From NCBI RefSeq assembly GCF_008729015.1, contig NZ_RKSM01000001.1, positions 3,100,001 through 3,164,000 on the forward strand: DNA of 64,000 nucleotides, in the 5' to 3' direction. The stretch comes from Haloarcula sp. CBA1129. GTDB lineage: Archaea > Halobacteriota > Halobacteria > Halobacteriales > Haloarculaceae. The translations under genes were made by a program, and so were the position numbers. The notes below the pieces were generated by a model. It did no database searches. It was not told where the DNA came from and worked only from the letters and a program-made list of their open reading frames with translations. Positions 16,870 through 24,575 of this stretch are shown piece after piece (position 1 is the stretch's first letter; each line of letters opens with the position of its first letter).

Positions 16870-17877
16870 TTACCGCTCGCCCAGCTGTGCGAGGAGGTGC
16901 GAGAGGTGGATTCGCTCGTTCGCCGCGTCGACGAGCGCCATATCCGTCTCGCCGGCCAGTTGGTGGATCTCGGCCAGTTGGTCCCCGGAGTAGCGCGACC
17001 GGGCCACTTCCAACACGTCGTCGAGGATGTCGGACGCACCGTACCCCTCGTCGACGAGCAGGTCGTCCAGCGTTGACCGTGCGTCGGTAAACCGCCCGTC
17101 TTCGGCCGCCTCGACCATCTGCTCGACTTGGTCGTCGGCTTCGACGGCGTTCAGAGTCTCGAAAGCCGCGTCCATCGTCACCTCCCCCTCGGCTTCGGCA
17201 GTCGTCTGGGCGGCCAGCACCGCTGTCCGCAGGTCCCCCTCTGCGTAGCCGGCGACGTACTCGATGCCGTCATCGTCGTGGTCGACGCCCTCCGCAGTGA
17301 CGATGTCCTCCAGTACCGACGCCGTCTCCTCGTGGGTCGGCTCGCGCATCACGACCGGGAAACACCGCGAGCGGATCGGCGGGATAACCGCCGAGGGCTG
17401 GCGCGTCGCGATGACGAACTGTGTCGCCTCGTAGTACTGCTCCATCACCCGACGCAGTGCCTGCTGGAAGTCCTCGCGCATCCCCTCGGCGTTGTCAAGC
17501 AGGATGGTCTTGTAGCTGCCCGACACCGGTGAGTAGCTGGCGGACTCTTTGAGGACGTGGTTGATGAGGTCGGCCTTCGAGGACTCACGGCGTCGCTTGC
17601 TGTCGATGAACGACGCGAACCGCGGGTCGTTGGCGACTTCCTTTTTCGTCATGCCGAACACGTCGGCCATGTTGAGTTCCGTGAAGTCCGCGTCGGGGTT
17701 CTCGTGGACCTCCCGTGCAAAGGCCCGGACAGCGGCCGTCTTTCCGCTCCCTTTCGGCCCGTGGACCAGCAGATTCATCGGCTCCTCGATGGCTCCCTGC
17801 AGGTGTTCACGGGCCTTCGGCTGGCGGATTTCCGACAACTCCGGGGCGTGTGTCTCCGTCCACAGCGGCGCGTCCAT
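16870..17877 (-). CDS. Replication factor C small-subunit paralogue (clamp loader AAA+ ATPase)
   Basis: A 335-residue AAA+ protein of the RFC small-subunit family, which loads PCNA. LVHGPKGSGKTAAVRAFA is Walker A (about residues 36-54). ILLDNAEGMREDFQQALRR aligns with Walker B, but reads DNAE where canonical RFC has DEAD or DEAE. The SRC arginine-finger motif is present as IRSRCFPV, and the C-terminal collar helical domain follows. Haloarchaea are known to carry several RFC small subunits; this looks like the divergent second or third. It starts a new unit upstream of the ribosomal genes. Confidence 0.9.
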   Translation of the reverse strand: MDAPLWTETHAPELSEIRQPKAREHLQGAIEEPMNLLVHGPKGSGKTAAVRAFAREVHENPDADFTELNMADVFGMTKKEVANDPRFASFIDSKRRRESSKADLINHVLKESASYSPVSGSYKTILLDNAEGMREDFQQALRRVMEQYYEATQFVIATRQPSAVIPPIRSRCFPVVMREPTHEETASVLEDIVTAEGVDHDDDGIEYVAGYAEGDLRTAVLAAQTTAEAEGEVTMDAAFETLNAVEADDQVEQMVEAAEDGRFTDARSTLDDLLVDEGYGASDILDDVLEVARSRYSGDQLAEIHQLAGETDMALVDAANERIHLSHLLAQLGER

Positions 17878-18042
17878 CTGTTGGCACTGCGTATGGCCGG
17901 CCCCGACAAGTATCCCGCGGTCCGAGGGTTCGCAGCACTCGAAGAGTCCTCGTCACAATAGCGCAATCGTATGGGTCGGTGACTGCCGCAGCTATCGGAC
18001 TGCGAAGGGCTATTGAGACGGGGTGTGTCCCGATTCAGCCGG

Positions 18043-18183
18043 TTACGAGTCTATGCGCTTTGCATCCGGCTGCCAGCCGCACTCCACGCACTCGAACTCC
18101 TCGTCGGCTGTTTTGATCACCGGCTCATGGCATTCCTTACATTCCCGAAGGGGATTGTGGGGCCGAGTGGATGGTCGCGGCAT
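18043..18183 (-). CDS. 46-residue zinc-finger microprotein
   Basis: Small protein with two CxxC knuckles: Cys15/Cys18 in RECKECHEPV and Cys32/Cys35 in FECVECGWQP. This matches the many short zinc-finger proteins of haloarchaea, which are rich in CxxCG motifs and mostly uncharacterised. The ATG at 18183 is preceded by a good TATA-like box. It is not obviously linked to the RFC gene on the same strand. Confidence 0.8.
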   Translation of the reverse strand: MPRPSTRPHNPLRECKECHEPVIKTADEEFECVECGWQPDAKRIDS

Positions 18184-18210
18184 ACGTTACCATACTACAC
18201 ATTCATGCTA

Positions 18211-18216
18211 CATAAC
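18211..18216 (-). promoter_or_regulatory. Probable TATA box of the zinc-finger microprotein
   Basis: Minus-strand gttatg within an AT-rich stretch, about 28 bp before the ATG at 18183; predicts a leaderless or nearly leaderless mRNA. Confidence 0.4.
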
Positions 18217-18332
18217 CATTCACTCTACGTACCTAGAATCATGTCGCTATGGCCGGCGGAGTTGAAATTGTATACCGCCCGTGTATGCTGATTTCCGGCG
18301 GTACTGGGGCTTACGATGCAGTCGCAGCAAAA

Positions 18333-18346
18333 TGCGCCGGCCGGGA
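18333..18346. repeat. 14-bp copy of the tRNA-Gly 3' end
   Basis: The sequence tgcgccggccggga is identical to 18400-18413, the 3' acceptor/T-arm end of the tRNA-Gly gene. The hairpin caaacgcggagcgtttg follows it. Short copies of a tRNA 3' end are typical leftovers of integrase attachment sites, although a chance GC-rich match is possible. Confidence 0.6.
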
Positions 18347-18399
18347 GTGAGCAAACGCGGAGCGTTTGCGAACATCGGGCGGCAAACGACAAAAGGGAG

Positions 18400-18470
18400 T
18401 GCGCCGGCCGGGAATTGAACCCGGGCTATTGCCTTGGGAAGGCAATGTCCTACCACTGGACCACCGGCGC
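18400..18470 (-). tRNA. tRNA-Gly (CCC)
   Basis: On the minus strand the acceptor GCGCCGG (from 18470) pairs with CCGGCGC, with discriminator A at 18400. The anticodon stem TTGCC/GGCAA encloses loop TTCCCAA, giving anticodon CCC. The T arm contains GTTCAATT. It is 71 nt long with no encoded CCA and no intron. Confidence 0.95.
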
Positions 18471-18514
18471 TCGTTGCACTCGCGCCGAGGCTCGCGATTC
18501 CCGCGGAATCGCTC

Positions 18515-18525
18515 ACCACCGGCGC
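18515..18525. repeat. 11-bp copy of the tRNA-Gly 5' end
   Basis: The sequence accaccggcgc equals 18460-18470, the 5' end of tRNA-Gly, and lies 44 bp upstream of the gene in its direction of transcription. With the 3'-end copy on the other side, both tRNA ends have partial duplicates nearby. Confidence 0.5.
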
Positions 18526-18642
18526 ACTTCGTACCAAACTGTCAACAGCGACCGCACTTGAACGTAGCGTTTTGACTGGACACGTGTCCGAAAATATCAC
18601 GCCGATAGATGGGTATTAGTTCCGTCCGTCCAACCAATAGAC

Positions 18643-19476
18643 ATGGCAACGGCCGAATCCATTGTCCGTGCGGACGACCCGCTTGACCTGTCGTTCTCTG
18701 AGGCTGAACTAGACGCCCACCGCGACCATATCACATCGTTCATCGAGGAGCAGGTCGACGCCGCCGGTGTCGATACAGTGGTGCTGGGACTCTCTGGTGG
18801 TATCGACAGTACGCTCGTCTCGCATCTGGCTGTCGAAGCGCTTGGCCGTGACGCCGTTCACGGGCTTGTGATGCCCAGCGAGGTCAACCGCGTGGACAAC
18901 ATGAGCGACGCCGAACGGGTGGCTAACGACCTGCTCGGCATCGAGTACGACGTTATCGAAATCAATCCGCTGGTCGACGCATTCCTCGACGCCTATCCCG
19001 ACGCCGAGGGTGACCAGCTCGCCGTCGGTAATCTCCGGGTTCGCTGCCGAGCGGTACTGAACTATCTGGTCGGCAACCACGAGCAGGCGCTGGTACTGGG
19101 CACCGGCAACCGCAGCGAGGCGCTGGTCGGCTACTACACGAAGTATGGCGACGGCGCAGTCGACTGCCATCCTATCGCACCGCTGTACAAACAGCAGGTC
19201 CGGCAGCTGGCGAAACACATCGGCGTCCCCGATGATCTCGCCGAAAAGACCGCTAGCGCCGAGATGTGGGCCGGTCAGACTGATGCCGACGAAATGGGGA
19301 TGGACTACGATACGCTCGACTCTATCCTTGCCCTGCATATTGACGGCGGCGTCCCCGCGGCTGCAACAGCGGAGCGGCTCGGTGTCCCGCTCGATGTCGT
19401 CGAGACTGTCCGCGAGATGTACGAATCGAGCGCCCACAAGCGGGCGATGCCGCCGGGGCCGGACCCGCTGTACTGA
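18643..19476 (+). CDS. nadE: NAD+ synthase
   Basis: A 277-residue NAD synthetase that amidates deamido-NAD using ATP. The PP-loop VLGLSGGIDSTLVSHLAVEA is at about residues 46-65. LGTGNRSEALVGYYTKYGDG and the C-terminal KTASAEMWAGQTDADEMGM are diagnostic for NadE. No glutaminase domain is fused, so it should be ammonia-dependent. The C-terminal SSAHKRAMPPGPDPLY is conserved in archaeal forms. Confidence 0.95.
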   Translation: MATAESIVRADDPLDLSFSEAELDAHRDHITSFIEEQVDAAGVDTVVLGLSGGIDSTLVSHLAVEALGRDAVHGLVMPSEVNRVDNMSDAERVANDLLGIEYDVIEINPLVDAFLDAYPDAEGDQLAVGNLRVRCRAVLNYLVGNHEQALVLGTGNRSEALVGYYTKYGDGAVDCHPIAPLYKQQVRQLAKHIGVPDDLAEKTASAEMWAGQTDADEMGMDYDTLDSILALHIDGGVPAAATAERLGVPLDVVETVREMYESSAHKRAMPPGPDPLY

Positions 19477-19499
19477 GTGCTGCTCTCACACTTTAGCCG

Positions 19500-20270
19500 T
19501 TAGCGGACCGGATTCTCCGGGCCGCGACCCAGATACTCCGAAAGGAACGCGTGGACGGTCTCTGCGTCGTAGTTGTCCATCGTTAGCTCGTGTTGCCATC
19601 CAGTCACAACGTACGTCGCCCGCGGGTCGTCGTTGGGGTTCGGGACGGCGACGACGCTTCGCCACGTTCCAGTGTGGACGCTTGAAAATTCCCGAAGGCT
19701 CTGTCTGGCTTCAGGCGAGATCTCCGCGGGATCGTAGTAGACGATGACCGCGCCGTGTTCGAGCGTGTGGACGAGCGAACCGAGCAACGGCGTCGCCTCG
19801 TAGAAGCCCGCATCCGCCGTTTCCGCGTAGTGTGTCCCGGAGAGTGGCGGGACGCGCTGGTAGTCGATGGCACTGCCCTGTTCGACGTGGTTGTTCCCCC
19901 GGTCCGGGAACTGCTCGACGTCGGCCAGTCGGTCGCTGTCGCCGGTGTCGTCCAGTGACGATGCTTCGACCCCGGAAGCCTCGACTGCGGAAAGCGGCTG
20001 TGCGCCCGCCGTCCCGACGAGGTCCGCGTCGCTGCCACCGCCGTCGCCACTCAACTGGGTCACGTACGCTGTGAGCCCGATAGCGAACACGACGACGATG
20101 CCGATGACGATCGCTCCGACCGGGAGAGAGTTGCTGGCCTCCCCTCCGGTGTGTTCCTTGACGCGCCGACGGTCAATTGCACCTAGTTCGCCGTCGTGGG
20201 CGTCGGCGAGGTGGTCGAGATAGGCGTCGTCGCCGTCGAACGATTCCGCGCAGTACTCACAGTCGACCAT
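19500..20270 (-). CDS. DUF3105 protein with N-terminal C2H2 zinc finger and one membrane helix
   Basis: A 256-residue protein. Residues 4-25 form a C2H2 finger (Cys4, Cys7, His20, His25). A single membrane helix lies at about 51-71 (GAIVIGIVVVFAIGLTAYV). The rest, outside if the finger is cytoplasmic, is a DUF3105 domain with PPLSGTHYAETADAG and LVHTLEHGAVIVYYDP. DUF3105 is a domain of unknown function found at bacterial and archaeal cell surfaces. The finger could tether the protein to a cytoplasmic partner. Convergent with nadE, 23 bp apart. Confidence 0.85.
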   Translation of the reverse strand: MVDCEYCAESFDGDDAYLDHLADAHDGELGAIDRRRVKEHTGGEASNSLPVGAIVIGIVVVFAIGLTAYVTQLSGDGGGSDADLVGTAGAQPLSAVEASGVEASSLDDTGDSDRLADVEQFPDRGNNHVEQGSAIDYQRVPPLSGTHYAETADAGFYEATPLLGSLVHTLEHGAVIVYYDPAEISPEARQSLREFSSVHTGTWRSVVAVPNPNDDPRATYVVTGWQHELTMDNYDAETVHAFLSEYLGRGPENPVR

Positions 20271-20308
20271 TAGGGGCCCGTACGCGAGGAGTCGGCTTGT
20301 ACCCTTCC

Positions 20309-20983
20309 CTACTCGGTCTTCGCGTTGAGGTCGGCGAAGGCCAGCTGCTCGCGGCGCTCCTGTGTTTCCCTGTCGGCGTCGTCTCGCATCCGTTCTTTCA
20401 GGACTCGAAGCGCGTCCGCGTCAACACCGGCTAGTTCTTCGGCGACAGCCCGTGGTTCCGTGGTAATCCGCGAGACTAAGCCCATCCGAAGCGCCGTCTC
20501 GGCGTCCAGCGTTCGGCCCGAAAGCGCAATATCCAGTGCCTCGCCGGTCCCGACGATATCGGGGAGCCGCGCTGTCCCGCCCCACGCGCCGAACAGGCCG
20601 AGTTTGACCCCGGTTTCAGCCAAGGTCGCGTCGGGGGTCGCCACCCGAATGTCGCAGGCCAGCGCCAGTTCGACACCGCCGCCCCGCGCCGCGCCGTCGA
20701 TACCGGCGACGACCGCTCCATCGTAAGATTCGAGCGTCTGAGCGACCCGCTGGCCCAGCGCCGCGAACGCCTCGGCGCTCTCTGAATCGAGCGCTTTCAC
20801 CTCGTCTAAGTCCGCACCGGCACAGAACGCCTCGCCAGCGCCGCGGAGATACAGCACTTGCTCGGTCGCGGCCTCGACCGCCGCTTCGAGGTCACGCAGC
20901 GCCGCGCTGGTGAGCGCATTGCGCTGGTCGGGCCGGTCGAGCGTCAGGGTCCGGATACCATCGCGGCTCGTGGTCTGTACCAT
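20309..20983 (-). CDS. Enoyl-CoA hydratase/isomerase family protein
   Basis: A 224-residue crotonase-fold protein. TLDRPDQRNALTSAALRDL at the start, AFCAGADLDEVKAL (oxyanion strand) and ARGGGVELALACDIRVA are the family signatures. It is shorter than typical FadB/EchA proteins at the C-terminus. The glutamates that hydrate enoyl-CoA are not certain, so it could be an isomerase or another crotonase. The ATG at 20983 gives the usual family N-terminus. Divergent from the DUF7114-like gene with only 60 bp between starts. Confidence 0.88.
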   Translation of the reverse strand: MVQTTSRDGIRTLTLDRPDQRNALTSAALRDLEAAVEAATEQVLYLRGAGEAFCAGADLDEVKALDSESAEAFAALGQRVAQTLESYDGAVVAGIDGAARGGGVELALACDIRVATPDATLAETGVKLGLFGAWGGTARLPDIVGTGEALDIALSGRTLDAETALRMGLVSRITTEPRAVAEELAGVDADALRVLKERMRDDADRETQERREQLAFADLNAKTE

Positions 20984-21043
20984 GCTTGCTGTGACTCTGT
21001 GGTTTCCAAAGGTCTTTGCCCTTCCCGTCGCTAGACCCTCATA

Positions 21044-21700
21044 ATGGAGGAAGTGGCGGCAGTTCGCCGAGCGGCGTTGGCGGCAGTCGACGATGTCGGG
21101 CCTGACCGGCTTCACGGGCGGATCGATGCTCGCCTCGACGACGCGTCGCTGGCGCCCGGCGTCCTGACGCTCGTCAGCGCGGGTGCAACCAGCGACCCGC
21201 CGGTCGATCTGGCCGACGGCGTCGCTGACCGCGCCGCCGGCGTCCAACTCATCTACGAGGGGCTCTCGCTCACTCGTCAGTTGGCCCGTGACGACCCGTG
21301 GGTCAACGGCGACCGCGACACGGCCGACCTCGACATCCTCATCGCTGACATCCTCGTCTCGCGTGGCTTCTACCTGCTCGCTAGGACAGAGGCCGCCGAC
21401 GCCGCCGTCTCCGTCGTCCGTTCGTTCGGCCACGACCAGACCGTCCGGCAGACGACCGGTGACGAGAGCCCCGACACTGCGCTCGAAACCGATATTCTAG
21501 AACTCGCCGTGGTCGCCGGCGTCACCGCTGCCGGCATCCGACCGACGCCGACGCTTCGCGAGTACGCGACTGAGCTGGCCACCGACGGCCTCCCGCCGAA
21601 CGCCGAATTGCTCGATGAAGATGTCGCTGACGCCCTTCGGGCCCGCGCGGGAGCAGAACAGCCGTCCGGGGACGGGACCGAGGCCGCCGCCGACCACTGA
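21044..21700 (+). CDS. DUF7114/polyprenyl-synthetase-like helical protein
   Basis: A 218-residue all-helical protein. The segment DTADLDILIADILVSRGFYL resembles part of the isoprenoid synthase fold, and haloarchaeal homologues are often labelled polyprenyl synthetase. The two Asp-rich DDxxD motifs that bind prenyl diphosphate magnesium are not visible, so catalytic activity is doubtful. The family number is from memory. It stands upstream of tRNA-Thr. Confidence 0.7.
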   Translation: MEEVAAVRRAALAAVDDVGPDRLHGRIDARLDDASLAPGVLTLVSAGATSDPPVDLADGVADRAAGVQLIYEGLSLTRQLARDDPWVNGDRDTADLDILIADILVSRGFYLLARTEAADAAVSVVRSFGHDQTVRQTTGDESPDTALETDILELAVVAGVTAAGIRPTPTLREYATELATDGLPPNAELLDEDVADALRARAGAEQPSGDGTEAAADH

Positions 21701-21767
21701 TACTAGTCGACACACCGGCCCTGAATCGAAACGACTTTAGACAATTGCCGGATACACATTGATGCGT

Positions 21768-21839
21768 GCCTGGGTAGCTTAGCGGTAAAGCGCGTCCTTG
21801 GTAAGGACGAGACCCCGGATTCAAATTCCGGCCTAGGCT
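21768..21839 (+). tRNA. tRNA-Thr (GGT)
   Basis: Acceptor GCCTGGG pairs with CCTAGGC through one G-T wobble, with discriminator T at 21839. The anticodon stem CGTCC/GGACG encloses loop TTGGTAA, giving anticodon GGT. The T arm is CCGGA-TTCAAAT-TCCGG. It is 72 nt with no encoded CCA. Confidence 0.95.
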
Positions 21840-22008
21840 TTCTCCACGTTACTGACGCGGAGTGACAGCGATAGCGCTGTCGTGCGCGAAAGCCGGATGC
21901 GGTATTCGAACCGGCGGAAGACTCGCTTCGCTCGTCTCCGAGGGGCTCAACTTCCGGCCTCGAATTTGCTCGACTGCACTGCGACGATGTTTCCCCGTCG
22001 AGCGACCG

Positions 22009-22449
22009 CTATCGGTCCGGTTCCTCGGCGAGCGCCGTCTCACGCAACTGTTTGCACTCCTCACTCTCGGCAGTCAGTTCGGGCACAGGTGTCGGTTTGC
22101 CGTCGTCGACGGCGACGAAGGTAGCGTAGGCACTCGTCGTCTCCTCGGTCTCCCCCGTCTGTGGGTCCTCTCGCGCGACTTCGATGCGGACCCGGACGCT
22201 GGTCCGACCCGTCGCGTAGGCATAGGAGTCAATAAGCGCAGTGTCGCCGATAGGAATCGGTCGCTCGAAGTCCACGCGGGACATCTGCGCGGTCACACAG
22301 GATTCTCTGGCGGCCCGCATGGCCGACATCGCTCCGATTTCGTCCATCCATTTCATGACGATACCCCCGTGGGCGCTCTGGTAGTTGTTGGCGTGGGTCG
22401 GCTGGACGCGCTCGCGGTTGATGATGTGCGTATCGGCGATAGTCGGCAT
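22009..22449 (-). CDS. Acyl-CoA thioesterase (hotdog fold)
   Basis: A 146-residue YciA/BFIT-type hotdog thioesterase. THANNYQSAHGGIVMKWMDE carries the conserved Asn and the GG turn before the central helix, and MSRVDFERPIPIGD the following strands. These enzymes hydrolyse acyl-CoA to free acid and CoA in the cytoplasm; chain specificity is not visible. It is alone on its transcript, 127 bp before the Pno1-like gene. Confidence 0.9.
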   Translation of the reverse strand: MPTIADTHIINRERVQPTHANNYQSAHGGIVMKWMDEIGAMSAMRAARESCVTAQMSRVDFERPIPIGDTALIDSYAYATGRTSVRVRIEVAREDPQTGETEETTSAYATFVAVDDGKPTPVPELTAESEECKQLRETALAEEPDR

Positions 22450-22575
22450 ACCGTCTCATAGAGCGTGTCCGGGAAAACGGTGTGGTGCGCCGCTGACGGG
22501 AGTCACCGGCGACGGTGCACACTTATACTGTCGCCGTGACCCATAATTGCCAGTCAAACAGCCGACTTGCCGGAG

Positions 22576-23124
22576 CTACCCGGTGAACTGGTGGTATTCG
22601 AGGCCTTTGTGCTTCATCTCGTTGTGTTTGCGTTCGAGGAACGAGTAGACGGAGCCATGCGGTGCACCGTCCAGAATCATCTCGGCGGCTTCTCGAACGG
22701 CGTCGACCTGCTCTGGGCCGCCGATGATACCGAGCGTCGACCCGTAGATGACGACGGCCGCCCCGGAGAGTTCCTGCATGAGTTCCCGCGTTCGACCGCC
22801 CTCGCCGATGAGCCGTCCTTTCTGGCGGCGGAAGTCGTTCTTGTTGCGGGAGGCGGCCTCGATGTCGATGAGTTCGAACATCATCATGTCGTCCTCCAGT
22901 AGCGCCAGCGCGTCGTCGGGCGAGAACCCGCGGCCAATGGCCTTGACGATGTCGGGGCCTTTCAACCCCGTTACGGGGTCGCCGACGGACTCGACTTTCA
23001 CCGTGCCGTCCTCGGAATCGATATCCAGTCGGACCTCTGCGCGCTCCTCGATCTCGCGCATGGTCTCACCGCCCTCACCGATCAGCACACCGATACGGTC
23101 CTGCGGAATCTTCACGTGTTGCAT
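22576..23124 (-). CDS. Archaeal Pno1/Dim2-like KH-domain ribosome biogenesis protein
   Basis: A 182-residue protein with two KH domains. The first is at residues ~3-65 with the GxxG loop in GVLIGEGGETMREIEERAEV. The second is at ~95-165 with GRLIGEGGRTRELMQELSGA. Its eukaryotic homologue Pno1 (Dim2) binds the 3' end of pre-18S rRNA and guides cleavage. In many archaea it is encoded next to aIF1A and Rio1; here a sensor kinase and a surface protein separate it from them. Confidence 0.92.
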   Translation of the reverse strand: MQHVKIPQDRIGVLIGEGGETMREIEERAEVRLDIDSEDGTVKVESVGDPVTGLKGPDIVKAIGRGFSPDDALALLEDDMMMFELIDIEAASRNKNDFRRQKGRLIGEGGRTRELMQELSGAAVVIYGSTLGIIGGPEQVDAVREAAEMILDGAPHGSVYSFLERKHNEMKHKGLEYHQFTG

Positions 23125-23244
23125 AAGTATACCTCCTTTTAGGAGGGTCTGCCTGTTTAAAACTTCGGCGTCTGGGCTGGTTGGTGCCGAGTGCCACCCG
23201 TCGGCTGGCGGTCAGTTGTCTGTTACATAGTGCGACGGGGCCGG

Positions 23245-24381
23245 TCAGACACGCAAGACGGCGGAAAGAAACCAGATGAGGCCGAAGACACCACCGGCCG
23301 CACCCGCTAGTTTCGTGAGCATAACGTTCCAGTCGGCTGGTTCGACCGCACTGGAACGGGTCGTGCTCCCGATGGCGTCCAGTTGTTCGCTGAATTTCGT
23401 GACTCCGTACGCATACCGGTACATGAGCGCGCCACCGATCGCTGTGAGCGGGCCGAACAGGAGGCCGGACTGAGATTCCTCGGGCTGTCTGTCCTCGGGC
23501 CCGGGATTGAAACTGACCGTGTCCGGTGTCCCTGTCTCGTCATTCTGATCCACTGCGACTGTGGTCTGGGCGGGTGACTCCGATGACTGCTCGCTGTCCT
23601 TGGTGTCGGTCGTCGCAGTGTCGTGGGTCCCAACTGCGATTTCGTCGAGATATGCTCGGCCATCGAGCTGGACCTGCCAAGCGGTGTTTGCAGTGCTGGT
23701 CGAAACCGTTCTGGTCACGCGGTCCCGGCGCTGCTGGTCAGTATCCCACAGCGCGACCTGTGCGGTCCCGTTTGGATACCATCGGATCTCGACGGCGAAG
23801 AACCGACCAGTGGGAGCTGTGATGCGCTCTGACGCCACTGTTCCGCGTTCGTCCGTCGCGACGATGTCGACGCGGTCGCTATTCTCCCGACCGACATTCT
23901 GGATGGACACTGAAGCCGTGGCGTTCCCGTCGGCGCGCTCAACGACTCGTAGCGCCCCGCCACGACCCACGTCAACGACACCGGTCACAGTGCCCTGACT
24001 GGCGTTGACTGTTGTGGCGGTAAGCGTCGCGGTGGCGTTGTCACGGACACCGAGCGAACAGTCTCCGTCCGCGCCGATACGGAGGATTTCGCCGGCAGTC
24101 CAGTTGGTCGTCGACGCGGTCCCAAGTCCATCGACGTAGTGGTATGAGGAGTCAGTGGCCGGTGTCTCCGGGCGCTCGTCTTGCACCGAGCACTCTGTCT
24201 GTGGGGTCGCCGACTCGGTTGTGACGGTGTGGCCGTGCGTCGTCGTCGATGGCTGGTGTCCATCGGCCGTCGAGCTTCCTGCGGCAGCAGCAAAGCCCGG
24301 GTATGCGACCAGTACCATCACGCCAAGTAGGGCAACGAGCGGTACTAGCTGTCTGGTCGTGGGGGTTGGAGGGCGTCCCAT
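23245..24381 (-). CDS. Surface-exposed membrane-anchored protein, unknown function
   Basis: A 378-residue predicted exported protein. A signal peptide or anchor lies at about residues 11-34 (LVPLVALLGVMVLVAYPGFA). A Thr/Ser-rich external part follows, with a beta-sandwich-like centre (about 75-255) carrying several Asn-X-Thr/Ser sequons. A C-terminal hydrophobic pair (SGLLFGPLTAIGGALMYRYA and LAGAAGGVFGLIWFLSAVL) anchors it. It resembles concanavalin-like ligand modules (FFAVEIRWYPNGTAQVALWD), but the assignment is weak. Same strand as, and downstream of, the sensor kinase. Confidence 0.7.
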   Translation of the reverse strand: MGRPPTPTTRQLVPLVALLGVMVLVAYPGFAAAAGSSTADGHQPSTTTHGHTVTTESATPQTECSVQDERPETPATDSSYHYVDGLGTASTTNWTAGEILRIGADGDCSLGVRDNATATLTATTVNASQGTVTGVVDVGRGGALRVVERADGNATASVSIQNVGRENSDRVDIVATDERGTVASERITAPTGRFFAVEIRWYPNGTAQVALWDTDQQRRDRVTRTVSTSTANTAWQVQLDGRAYLDEIAVGTHDTATTDTKDSEQSSESPAQTTVAVDQNDETGTPDTVSFNPGPEDRQPEESQSGLLFGPLTAIGGALMYRYAYGVTKFSEQLDAIGSTTRSSAVEPADWNVMLTKLAGAAGGVFGLIWFLSAVLRV

Positions 24382-24575
24382 CGGTGGATAGCGGGCGATT
24401 GATTCGCAGTGATAGGCTCTCGTTGGTGGTTGTCACCGGGCCGTCGCTTATTGCTGTTCTGCTTCTGTGGGACAGTCCAACGGTGGTGGCTATCACGAGC
24501 GGTGGTTTCCATTCGCCACCCGCCGACGGTGAACGGTCAGGGCTGTGTCGGAAACGCGTCCCAGAGACCTTGCTG

